From the NCBI GenBank assembly GCA_905182985.1, contig CAJJDN010000152.1, positions 39,604-103,603 on the forward strand: a stretch of DNA of 64,000 nucleotides, given 5' to 3'. Position numbers and translations under genes: made by a program. Position 1 is the first letter of the stretch. The number at the start of each line of letters is the position of its first letter. Source of the stretch: Paramecium sonneborni. Lineage: Eukaryota > Ciliophora > Oligohymenophorea > Peniculida > Parameciidae. A model generated the notes under the pieces. It did no database searches, was not told the DNA's origin, and saw nothing but the letters and a program-made list of their open reading frames with translations. Below, one piece after another: positions 12,987-24,820 of the stretch.

Positions 12987-13733
12987 TTCTCATGCTTATT
13001 TTTTAAATTAAAAAACTTATATTTCTAATTAGACATGACAAAAATTAACAGTTAATTCATATATTATATTCTTTCAATACTAAAAATTATGATCTGATAA
13101 ATTTCTTTGTTCATTTTATAAAACAATAAAATTATTTATTAAATTTTATTAAAATAAATAAATTAAAAAAGAAATGAGAAAGGTTTTTATATTTGAATTT
13201 ATATTGGCGGCTCATGTTATATTTTGTATTCTGATAGAAATGCAATCAGTGATATTTCCAATTTAATAAAAATTAATAGATTTAGATAATGTTGGACCTG
13301 TGAAAAAGTATAATAATAATCAAATTAAATTAATAGAAATAGTCATGCAAATCATAATTCTTATTTTGATTTATTTGGATTCTTTGGATTATGTATATGG
13401 TTAGTATTAAAATATTTTTTTGAAGGATTTCGATTAAATTCAATTTTAATAATGGGAGCATATACATTCTTTTTTTTTGATAGAGTATTTATTGAATTGT
13501 TAAATATGAATAGGCATTATAATTTGGAGATAAAATACTATGTTAAGTAGCTGGAATATTAACAATTTTATATGTTTGGACATTAATTAGTTATCCAGTT
13601 TATTAATTTCCTAAACCAACAGGAAAATATAGAACTTGTTATAAATAAATAAAATTGAATGATAGTTATTCAACTGATGCATCTGTTTATTATCCATGTG
13701 CAGATAGAAAATAAGAAGATGTTTCATATAAAT
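12527..13733. repeat. Contig overlap copy 1 (direct duplicate of 13735-14941)
   Basis: 1207 nt directly before the N at 13734 recur directly after it, identical wherever I compared them. A duplication exactly bounded by a one-base gap is the signature of two contig ends that overlap but were joined without merging, not of a tandem duplication in the genome. Confidence 0.9.
13174..13733 (+). CDS. PAF-acetylhydrolase, 5' fragment (overlap copy)
   Basis: Start codon through about residue 160 of the gene at 14382-15860, cut off by the gap at 13734. Sequence identical to the full copy. Treat as the same locus, not as a separate gene. Confidence 0.85.
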
Positions 13734-13734
13734 N
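13734..13734. other. Single-N assembly gap
   Basis: One N separates two duplicated stretches of 1207 nt. The gap size is a placeholder. Confidence 0.95.
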
Positions 13735-14194
13735 TTTAAACTAAAAGTTATAATTCAATGATGGAATTGTTAGAAAGTTTACTACAAACATTTGCAATTC
13801 ACCAAGACTTGGAAAAAAATAAAAAACTGAAAATTATATTCCCCCCTTAGGATATTATCAACCTTAAGAAATTTTAAAAAGATAACCGATGCTTGTATTC
13901 ATGGATCAATAAATTTCAAATAGCAATAGATTATCCTAACATAAATTTAGTAGAACAGAGGCATCTACTGCTTAACCTGGACTTAGATTAAAATTATCAC
14001 CAAATAAACACTCTCCAGTTCCTTAAGAAATATTAGAGAAAGCTTTTAAGACAGAGAGAATCATTACTTAATAAAAATACAAATATGTTCCTTAAATGAT
14101 TGATGAAAAAAATCTCGACAATATAACAGCTAGAATTAATTGCATAAGATAAAAAATATTGCATTCAAAAATGAACAGTATATCGAATCAATGA
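13735..14194 (+). pseudogene. 3' fragment of the hypothetical gene at 12164 (overlap copy)
   Basis: Duplicate of 12527-12986 including the stop codon, without a 5' part. Almost certainly an artefact of the unmerged overlap and not a pseudogene in the genome. Confidence 0.8.
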
Positions 14195-14381
14195 TTCTCA
14201 TGCTTATTTTTTAAATTAAAAAACTTATATTTCTAATTAGACATGACAAAAATTAACAGTTAATTCATATATTATATTCTTTCAATACTAAAAATTATGA
14301 TCTGATAAATTTCTTTGTTCATTTTATAAAACAATAAAATTATTTATTAAATTTTATTAAAATAAATAAATTAAAAAAGAA

Positions 14382-15860
14382 ATGAGAAAGGTTTTTATAT
14401 TTGAATTTATATTGGCGGCTCATGTTATATTTTGTATTCTGATAGAAATGCAATCAGTGATATTTCCAATTTAATAAAAATTAATAGATTTAGATAATGT
14501 TGGACCTGTGAAAAAGTATAATAATAATCAAATTAAATTAATAGAAATAGTCATGCAAATCATAATTCTTATTTTGATTTATTTGGATTCTTTGGATTAT
14601 GTATATGGTTAGTATTAAAATATTTTTTTGAAGGATTTCGATTAAATTCAATTTTAATAATGGGAGCATATACATTCTTTTTTTTTGATAGAGTATTTAT
14701 TGAATTGTTAAATATGAATAGGCATTATAATTTGGAGATAAAATACTATGTTAAGTAGCTGGAATATTAACAATTTTATATGTTTGGACATTAATTAGTT
14801 ATCCAGTTTATTAATTTCCTAAACCAACAGGAAAATATAGAACTTGTTATAAATAAATAAAATTGAATGATAGTTATTCAACTGATGCATCTGTTTATTA
14901 TCCATGTGCAGATAGAAAATAAGAAGATGTTTCATATAAATGGTTGCCTAATCATAAATTTGCTAAATAATTATATGAAATATCAATTCTTTAAACTAAA
15001 TGGGTTCCATCAGAATGGATATTCGATGTTGCATTAAGTTTTCTAGAGTAATTGAAATTATTATATTTATCAATAGTTTTATAACTTTTAGAGCAAGTGA
15101 AGAATAACCATTATTAAATAATGAATTAGATGTAATAATATTCAGTCATGGATTTTCATAACATAGAAATGCATATACAGCATTATGTTAATAATTAGCA
15201 AGTGAAGGTTATATTGTTTTTTCATTATAACATTATGAATTAGTCTATCCATGGGATATTAAAGCTACTAAAATTTATAATACTGGCAATTATCCAGAAA
15301 TCATTGAAAAATATTAAAAAATTAGAGCATCTCATTTAGAATGGAGAACTGAACAAATTTCACAATTCATTTAAACACTCAAAACTAATAAAATTAAAGA
15401 TATTTTCTTTGATTTTAAACCATTATCAATAAATTTAATTGGTCATTCATTTGGAGGTGCATCAGTCCTTAGAATTGCTTAAGAAATTGAAGTCAATTCA
15501 GTAATTGCTTATGATCCATGGTTATTCCCATTCACTTAATAATAAATGCATAAATAACTTAAATCCAGAACTTTAATCTTAAGTAAAGATAAAAATAGAA
15601 TTAAATAAGAAATATTTGATCCTAAAATGCTTAAAGACTTTTTAGAATTTAATAACTAAATTGAACATTATAAAATTAAATCTTTAGATCATGTATATCC
15701 TGTTGATTTAACTTATATTATGGCTGCTGAAATGGTTTTATTTGGAGAATTAAGAAATGATGACAACATATTTTCAATCAATAATCTAATTCATTCATTA
15801 ACAACCAAATTCTTATAGTAAAAACTATTCAGTGTTCAAGAAAGTAAATCATTTTGTTGA
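14382..15860 (+). CDS. Platelet-activating-factor acetylhydrolase-like lipase (PLA2G7 family)
   Basis: 463 residues after three 29-nt introns; full copy of the locus. The N-terminal ~150 residues hold several hydrophobic segments, so the enzyme is probably membrane anchored. The catalytic half shows FSHGFSQHRNAYTAL (oxyanion region), ASEGYIVFSLQH, the nucleophile elbow GHSFGGAS, the acid in AYDPWLFP and the histidine in SLDHVYP, matching the Ser-Asp-His triad of Lp-PLA2/PAF-AH II. These enzymes release short or oxidised acyl chains from sn-2 of phospholipids. The right-hand copy differs by one base (15693 G, 16975 A), changing Val to Ile beside the catalytic histidine. Confidence 0.92.
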
Positions 15861-16018
15861 AAATATTATATAAAATTATATATCAAAATATATTTATTTA
15901 TCATTATTATTTAATATAATTATTTATTTATTATTTTATCATTTTCATTTATTTAACATTACTTTTCATTTTTATCTATTTATTATCTTTGTTTTATTAT
16001 TTTTATTGATTTATCATT
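14738..16018. repeat. Contig overlap copy 1 (direct duplicate of 16020-17300)
   Basis: 1281 nt before the N at 16019 repeat directly after it. I noticed one difference, G at 15693 against A at 16975. As at the first gap, this is an unmerged contig overlap; the mismatch may be a polymorphism or a read error. Confidence 0.9.
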
Positions 16019-16019
16019 N
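16019..16019. other. Single-N assembly gap
   Basis: Second one-base gap, again flanked by a direct duplication. Confidence 0.95.
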
Positions 16020-17142
16020 ATAAAATACTATGTTAAGTAGCTGGAATATTAACAATTTTATATGTTTGGACATTAATTAGTTATCCAGTTTATTAATTTC
16101 CTAAACCAACAGGAAAATATAGAACTTGTTATAAATAAATAAAATTGAATGATAGTTATTCAACTGATGCATCTGTTTATTATCCATGTGCAGATAGAAA
16201 ATAAGAAGATGTTTCATATAAATGGTTGCCTAATCATAAATTTGCTAAATAATTATATGAAATATCAATTCTTTAAACTAAATGGGTTCCATCAGAATGG
16301 ATATTCGATGTTGCATTAAGTTTTCTAGAGTAATTGAAATTATTATATTTATCAATAGTTTTATAACTTTTAGAGCAAGTGAAGAATAACCATTATTAAA
16401 TAATGAATTAGATGTAATAATATTCAGTCATGGATTTTCATAACATAGAAATGCATATACAGCATTATGTTAATAATTAGCAAGTGAAGGTTATATTGTT
16501 TTTTCATTATAACATTATGAATTAGTCTATCCATGGGATATTAAAGCTACTAAAATTTATAATACTGGCAATTATCCAGAAATCATTGAAAAATATTAAA
16601 AAATTAGAGCATCTCATTTAGAATGGAGAACTGAACAAATTTCACAATTCATTTAAACACTCAAAACTAATAAAATTAAAGATATTTTCTTTGATTTTAA
16701 ACCATTATCAATAAATTTAATTGGTCATTCATTTGGAGGTGCATCAGTCCTTAGAATTGCTTAAGAAATTGAAGTCAATTCAGTAATTGCTTATGATCCA
16801 TGGTTATTCCCATTCACTTAATAATAAATGCATAAATAACTTAAATCCAGAACTTTAATCTTAAGTAAAGATAAAAATAGAATTAAATAAGAAATATTTG
16901 ATCCTAAAATGCTTAAAGACTTTTTAGAATTTAATAACTAAATTGAACATTATAAAATTAAATCTTTAGATCATATATATCCTGTTGATTTAACTTATAT
17001 TATGGCTGCTGAAATGGTTTTATTTGGAGAATTAAGAAATGATGACAACATATTTTCAATCAATAATCTAATTCATTCATTAACAACCAAATTCTTATAG
17101 TAAAAACTATTCAGTGTTCAAGAAAGTAAATCATTTTGTTGA
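16020..17142 (+). CDS. PAF-acetylhydrolase, 3' fragment (overlap copy)
   Basis: Repeats the gene at 14382-15860 from its third intron-containing region to the stop, including the serine elbow and histidine region, but has no start. One substitution relative to the full copy. Count it as the same locus. Confidence 0.85.
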
Positions 17143-18435
17143 AAATATTATATAAAATTATATATCAAAATATATTTATTTATCATTATTATTTAATATA
17201 ATTATTTATTTATTATTTTATCATTTTCATTTATTTAACATTACTTTTCATTTTTATCTATTTATTATCTTTGTTTTATTATTTTTATTGATTTATCATT
17301 ATGAAGGAGAAGATAATTTACAGAGAACAATAAGAGTAATTTTTATATTGATTTGTAAAATATTTTCTTTTCTTACTAAATAGTATTAATTTAAGAATTT
17401 TTTTAAGTTTGTTTTGATGGATTATTTTTATTATTAATGTTTAGAACCTTCAAAATCAAATTAATTTGATTCATCTCTAGGAGGATTAGTTTTTTTGGTT
17501 CTAATTTAAGTATATCTGCATTTTTTATCATCATAATGAAAAGTTAATTTGTAATTAATTTATACTATTTTTTTATCGTGGATCAAAAATTATATTGGTT
17601 TGTAAATCAGATTCATAAATATTTGTGATTTAAACACTTGTTTATAAAAAATTTTTAATAGACTACGAAATTTATACAATTTTTTGATGATATTTCCTAC
17701 CTATTTAAATTTAAAATTATTTTATATTATAATATGAAATGAGATTTTGTTTATTTTTTCTGAATTAATAAGTAAATTCAGCTTAAGCAATTATTTGTAT
17801 AAAATTCTTCTTAATTTAACTAACTAGACTATTTTCGTTTGATGTTGAATTATATCATATTATTTATAGATGATTTTATATTTTGCTATATATTAAATAA
17901 AATTATTTCATTTATTTGCAATTATAATTTTAGATTACTCTATTATTAGATACTTTTCTGTTTTTCTGGATTACTATTGATTTGTTTTAACTATAGTTTT
18001 GTATTTTTCTTTTCAAGAATTAATTATGCGAAACTATATGACATAAATAACAAGATGGATTAAGAAAAATTTAGAAAGTTTTAAAAATAATTGATTTATT
18101 AATTGATCAACATTTAGAAAAATCATGGAATTTATGTATTCTAATCGAGCTTGAACTAATGAACTAGAAAAGCTATATCTTCTTAATCTTCGTAATATTC
18201 TAGTAAATCATTTCTATCAATAATTGGTAATTTAAAAAAATGTAAAGTGTAGTTATTGAATAAAATTAAATATGATAATAACAATTTTCTTTTTATAAAA
18301 TTAATTTTCTACTTGAAAATAAAAATAATTAGGTCGAAAATGAAATTGAGGATGATGATTTTTTTGAAACTATCTCTCGATTATTAATAATAGTAAATTT
18401 AATTACAAAATTATTTTATTAAATATCAAAAGTTG
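17143..18435. other. Upstream region of the K+ channel gene, start unresolved
   Basis: No gene is evident up to about 18050. From 18055 to 18435 short coding-like pieces in different frames (for example a serine/glutamine-rich stretch at 18175-18220 and an acidic one at 18330-18385) suggest 5' exons of the channel gene, but I could not join them with convincing introns. Confidence 0.4.
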
Positions 18436-21400
18436 ATGAACTCTGAATTATATACTGATAGAGTACTTTTAGAAGAAATAAAAAAAAAATCAGATTCCAT
18501 GAGAAGTTAAAGATAATTAAAATCATGTCCAGCTTATTTTAAAACATTACAATTTCAAAAATATTAAAATATTTAGTAATCAGAACATTGTTAATAATTT
18601 TCTAAAGCAAACCCTTTAAATGTTTTCATAAAAATAATTAGATTCATTACATTAATAACACAATCAGTATTTCCATAGGATTTTAAGTATTTGGATTCGA
18701 ATATGTTTAAAATAATTGGTGATAAAGCTGCTGATTTTAGCTATTATGTGAAAAATGATTACTTTAAATATATAGTAAATATTATTTAATCATAGAAAGC
18801 TGCTCCAGAATCCAAGATATAACACCTATTATCAATGACTATACTGAGATACTAAACTGTACAAGAATTGATTGAGTACTTATCGCATAGTAAATTTCTT
18901 TTTAAGCCTGAATAAACTAAGATTCTTATTTGGAATGTATACTTGCTTATAATGATAAATTTTAACTTTTTATATTGTTCGATAAAATTTGCATTTCATT
19001 TTGAAGAAAGGTAACCAGAATATTATAAGGAGGGGGAAATATTATTGTTAATAATTCCATTTATAAGTTATTTAATTGATATTTTAGTGAAATTAAATAG
19101 TTGTTATTATGAGTCAGGTTATTTGGTGTCAGATAGAAAAAAGATTATTAAACATTTTTATCGTTCAAATGAATGCATAATTGATTCATTAATAATAATT
19201 ATATCATTAGGTTATTTTTTTGATGCAGATAGTAACTATATTTTATCTTTGTTTATGATAATAAAAATATTGGATGTTCCATAAAGAGTAGGATTGATAT
19301 TAAATAAATTAGAATTAACAACAAATTATTGGGCAATATATGATTTAATAAGATTGTTATATTTAATAATAATAGAAGCTCATACATTTTGTTGTTTTTT
19401 GTATTTTGTTGGTAAATAGAATAAGAATGTTTCATGGATTATAAAAGAAGATTTGATGGAAGCAGATTTAATAACAAGTTATGTAATAAGATAATATTAA
19501 TTTTAAGTTGACAACATTTTATTGGAGTGTAATAACAATGACAACAATAGGATATGGAGATTTTACACCATAGAATTTAAGTGAAAGGGTTTTGATAATA
19601 TTTGTAGCAATAGTATCATGTTGTACTTTTGGTTTTTTTGTATCATCAATAGGATAAATAATATATTCAATATAAAAAAAGGAATAATAGATAAGATTGG
19701 ATTTGAATGATTTAAAAAAGTATCTTAGAGTTAGAGGTTTTAATTCAGAATTACAAATAAAAATTAGAAGATATTTTGAATATTTATGGAATGATTGTAT
19801 GGGATAAGAATAATTGGATATGTCTAAATTATAATAGTAATTACCTAGTAATTTGTATAATGTAATAATATAAAAAAGGATTTTAGGAAATGATATTAGA
19901 TTTAAATATGAAGAGTATATCAAAGATTCCATTTTTTCATGATAATTTTAATTCTGATTTTTTATAAGCTTTGGCTGGTGATTTTGAAGAGGAGAAATTA
20001 ACACCTTGGTAAAGTATATTTACGAAAGGAGAATAAAGTTTATATTTATATATACTTTGTGAAGGAGAAGTAGAATATTATGTATTACTTCCCGAAGGTT
20101 CTGGGAATTGTATATCAATATAGAAAATGGAGGGATAAGATGAAATATTTGGATAATAAGATTTTTTATTAGATTAAAATTATTCAATTAATTGTAGAAC
20201 AACTAAACCATCAAGAATATTAAAAATACATAGAGATTAATTTTAATAAATAGCTAAAAAATATGGTTATGTATAATTAAATATTGAAATTAGGAAAAAT
20301 ATTGTTAGTTAAAAGATTTAGTCAAATTTTCAGGAAGATTTGATGAGTTTCATATTTAATGTATAGGATGTAATAAATCAACTCATTTACTTTACAATTG
20401 TCCAATGTTAACAGGATTTCCAAGTAGAACTAAAACTTTATTAAAATATAAGAAGAAATATTCTTAGGAAAGAAAGATTATTTAGAGAACTAATTTAGAA
20501 AAGAGGATTTCAACTTTAAGTTTGGAATGTAAAATAGCGGATAGTGTTTTATATTATTTATTAAAAGATCCAAAGATGTCAGAATAATTTAATAATTAAA
20601 TTAAAAGGAATATGTAATCTTCTTAAAATGGATCTTTAAGAAAGTCATAAAAAAAAATAACTAATCCTAAAAGAGGAGTACCGATATTTTTAAGTTAAGA
20701 ATAAATTTCGCGTACATTAGAAAGTAATAAAGAAGAAAATATTGGATTTTAATTTAGTAAAGGAAATATTAAATATGACAGGAAAATGACGTTATTGGAT
20801 TAAGAAATTAGTTTTGATGAAAGTTCTAAAATATTTTAAGCTATTAATAAATAGTTTATAACTAAAGGAAGTTTTAGTCCAAATGCTTTATAACATAATG
20901 AAGTAATTTAAGAAGTGGATAATGATTAAGAAGATGAGATAACATTATTAATTGAATCTAAAAGTAATTAAATTTATATTTATAAAGGAGAATATCATTA
21001 AGAATCTATGGGAAGATATAAAGATATTTTTGACTGTTTTGAAAATCAAAGAGATTATGAATTGTATATGCCACATATGAACTTTAAATTAATTTAAGAA
21101 CTCTTTCAAAAGAGTAGAGAAATTGATAGCTTTCATAATTTTTTTGATGTAAATATTGTAAGAAGAAAATGGAAAAAATCAAAAATAATTATTGTCTTAG
21201 AATCTTGAAATATATTAATAATTTAATGTCTTATTAACCGAAGGGACTCAATGCAATAAAATTATAGTAGATAAATCAAACGATTTTCAAGACACGTAAA
21301 AGTTAAGAACATCCTTGTGACCTTTCTTCTGAATATCAATCTAGAAATAATTCTATCAAACACACTAGAGCTATTACACAACATAATTAAAGAATAATAA

Positions 21401-21699
21401 ATGAAGATGACTCATAAAAAATGATGAGACCTTAAACTTCTGAAGGTGGTAGAAGAAATAGAATTATAGAAAAACATACTTAAATTGGAAATCTAAATTC
21501 AAACTTAAAGTGTGATATACTTGAATGTGAAAATGAAGAAGATAATTAGTATAAAATTATTCATTAACAATAGAGAACATCAAATATATTAAAATTATCA
21601 TATCATATGTAACTCTAATAATACTTCTAGAAGCACTTAAACAAAGGTTCCATTTTAGACTACTCTCGATTAAGATTTTTTAAGTTTGTTTGCTAATGA
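18436..21699 (+). CDS. Cyclic-nucleotide-binding-type K+ channel with zinc knuckle
   Basis: Roughly 1000 residues or more; the 5' end may extend upstream. Transmembrane segments between 18930 and 19640 lead to the pore with selectivity filter TTIGYGD (about 19542-19561), as in CNG/HCN/EAG-like K+ channels. A helical linker and a cyclic-nucleotide-binding-like domain follow (19930-20290, KIPFFHDNF, FTKGE, LYILCEGEVEYY). At 20360-20401 comes a C-x2-C-x4-H-x4-C knuckle, then a long glutamine-rich cytoplasmic tail. Introns are 23-25 nt; the one before the pore ends in AAG. Near 21170-21210 the frame must shift by one base (possible homopolymer error), and a 25-nt intron then leads to the final exon. 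Confidence 0.85.
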
Positions 21700-22028
21700 T
21701 TGATTAATTAATCTTTATATTATTTCTATTATTATATGCTCAAAAATTTATAAGACTTTGCTATTTCTAATTACTAATATTATAGATTTATAATCATTAT
21801 CTAATAGTAATAATTATTTATATCACTATTCTAAATAATTAAATTCTTATTAGCTAATTTTAAATCTTTAATTATAAAATCATATTCTCTATCTGATCCA
21901 TTATTTACACATAAATAGTTATAATCTAAGTTTATTTTCTTGAGTTTTTATTTTTTCTATAATGTGAACTTTATGTTTACTAATTTCAGTTATGATAATT
22001 TATAAATTAATTAATTAACATCTAATTT
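21700..22028. other. Intergenic, no gene seen
   Basis: AT-rich spacer between two plus-strand genes without recognisable coding content. Confidence 0.5.
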
Positions 22029-24773
22029 ATGAATTCAATCGATAGAGCTAAAGAACTATTACATGCAATTAAATCAAAATAATAATCAAATTTTGATAAG
22101 GTTGCTCAAATTGAATTCAAATAAATCAATTATTAGTAACTGAACCATATACAAACTAAAAGTGAAAATTTGAATTCAATTTAAATTAATGATGAGCAAT
22201 ATTAGTACTAAACAATTATATAATAATAAAAGAAATTGGCAAATCATTTTTCAAATCTAATGAAATTATTCTATGATATTGAATAACTATTTAGAAATGG
22301 CTTAGAAGAAAATTGTTTAGTTTAGGGCTTAATAGGTTTATAAAATTTAGGCACTTATATGATTAAAGAATTTGAAATCTTAAAAAAACTTTAAAAACCA
22401 AAGTAAAATTAATAAACAAATCATGTTAATACTGATTGTTTGGAATTACAAAAAATTTATGATGAAAAAATGAGAATCGAATTAATTTAGATTTTACTGT
22501 TTATCAAATAGAAAGTTTAGAATGAAAAGATTAAACACATGAAAGAATCTATATACAATAACGATATCTTGATTTATGATTATGGAAATATCAAAAAAAT
22601 CAATCAAATTAATTAAAAGCTTTAAATAGATGGCCCTATTATTTAGAATCAAATATAAGATAGATTAATGAATATTAAATAAATGCTTAAATAAAAGTAT
22701 TTGCTACTTTTGAGAGATAAGTAACAATTAATTGATAAATCTCAATAATAAGAATTAATTCAACATGCATAAACACTATAAAATTTATAAAAAATAGAGT
22801 ATCGTGCATCTAATGTGAAAAATTTTATAGCAGAAGAATATCAAATATTAAATTAATCATTATAATAAATCAAACTAATTGGAATTGATTTTATTTATAA
22901 CTCAATAAATGAAAATAGGAATATTATAGAATATGAAAAATAATAAACAAAACCTTTAACATACCTTGAATCTAATTCAGAATTAGGATAAATTGTTAAA
23001 TCACAAAATAATATTGTTGACATTGAAAAATTAATGAAACAAATTAAAACTTGGTGCAAACATTCAAAAATTATATAATATCATGATGATTGTTCAAATT
23101 ATAATTTAGTTTAGTAATGCATAGATTAATTGAAAGGTAAGAAAATGATTAGAATAAAAGAACTTGATGATTTGCGACAATTATTTATGTAGATTTAGAA
23201 ATTATGAAATATTAATTAATTGTTTTATAATTAAATGAATTCATTTACAAATGTGTTCAATGAATTTTCATAATAACATAATCAATAATTCAAATTGAGA
23301 GAGTTATTAGAATTTTTGGATTCCAAAAGCTAGAATGGATATTTTGATCGTGATGTATTTGACTAATTAATTGATTAAATACCAGGTGCCTAGTAAAATT
23401 AGGAATGTTCAATCAATTAACTAATTTATGTGATGAAGAAAGCATATGAAGTTTTAAATGATAAGATCATAAAGTGCTAGTAAATTATCGATCAAAGAAA
23501 CATGTAATTTTTAGATTTGAATTTTCAAAAGCGAACTTAGAGCATATCAAGATAAATTAAAATAATCTCAACATGGCAACAGTATTAATACAACAAATAA
23601 AATAAATATTGAAATTCTAGATGCTGATATTTTCTATTAAGGAAATGGTCAATTGTAAATTAGTTTAGAATGTTTGTCTACTATAGCTTATACATGTAAT
23701 TATAAGTGTTTAAATTATTTTAGAATTGACCAAAAGATAAAATCCTTAATGGAATGAGACCTTTGAATTGTATTAAATAAAATAAATGTAGTGATGCAAA
23801 TGAATCTGCAATATTAAAGTTCACCTTATTAGATACAGAACTACAACAGAAAAGAGGAATAGGAGGAATTGCTAATCTTGATATCAATACATTTAAAGAT
23901 TAAATGCTTCATGATATTCAAATTAATATTACTGATGAAAGTAATACTGTTATTAGGGCTAAATTACATCTAAAAGTTTAATGGATTTATTCTAAAGTAC
24001 TAATTAATTCATTTAATTTAGAATAAATACTTAACAGATTTAATTTATGAAAATAATGTTTAAATCACACTATTAGAATAAGAATTGAATGATCATGTCA
24101 TAGATCTTGAAATCATCACTTAAATTTTTCGATAAAAAGTGTAGGACCCAAACATACCCATTTCCTATATACAACCTAATTAATAATAATAGTTATATCA
24201 ATCTCAAAATGGAGCATAATTTATTTAGGAAAGATAAATGGATAGATTAGTTTAAATCTCTTTATTATTAACGATTGTCTATTTAATTTTTGGATTACTA
24301 AATAGTATATATCGAACTCTCTACTTCGATGTAATCTTTAATCATATTATATAGTATATCGTCATTTTTTATTGCTTTCTATTTTATTAAAAAAATTATA
24401 GATTACAATCCCTATTGCATATTAAAATAATTATGGCAATTTTAGTTGTTGCTTTAATCTTAGATATAGTGTGGCTAGCTATTTACAGTACCGTATTTAT
24501 TTAAATCTATATTAGCCTTATTTTGGAGAATTCAATCCACGATTCGATCACTTAGAATATGGTTTATAAAAATATTAAGTGATCATTAGTTGGCTGTTAT
24601 TAATAGTCAAGGTATTTTATCATAATTAAATTTAGATTATAGTTTTGATATTTTATATTCACATCTATTCTACTTATCCTGATAAACAAACACAAATTTA
24701 CGATCAATAATGGTAATCTATTTTTGGATTGAAAAAGTCTAAAGAAATTAATGTATATCGAAACTATAATTGA
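22029..24773 (+). CDS. Coiled-coil/C2-domain protein with C-terminal membrane segments
   Basis: 864 codons after six introns of 22-28 nt. Residues 1 to ~500 are glutamine-rich coiled coil. Then comes a C2-like domain starting INIEILDAD, with the hallmark QNPQWNETFEF and a LLDTELQQKRGIG turn. After a glutamine-rich linker, about four hydrophobic helices follow (ISLLLTIVYLIFGLL, AILVVALILDIVWLAIY, VIISWLLLIVKIIVLIFYI), so the protein is membrane bound with C2 and coil probably cytosolic. The membrane part resembles AGTRAP-like four-helix proteins only loosely. One TGA (23205-23207) stands in frame between two well-behaved halves; the spliced length stays a multiple of three. It could be an unrecognised intron, an error or a real mutation. 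Confidence 0.7.
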
Positions 24774-24820
24774 AAATGTATTTAATTTAATTTTTGTAAC
24801 AAAAAAAAATGTATTTGTGA

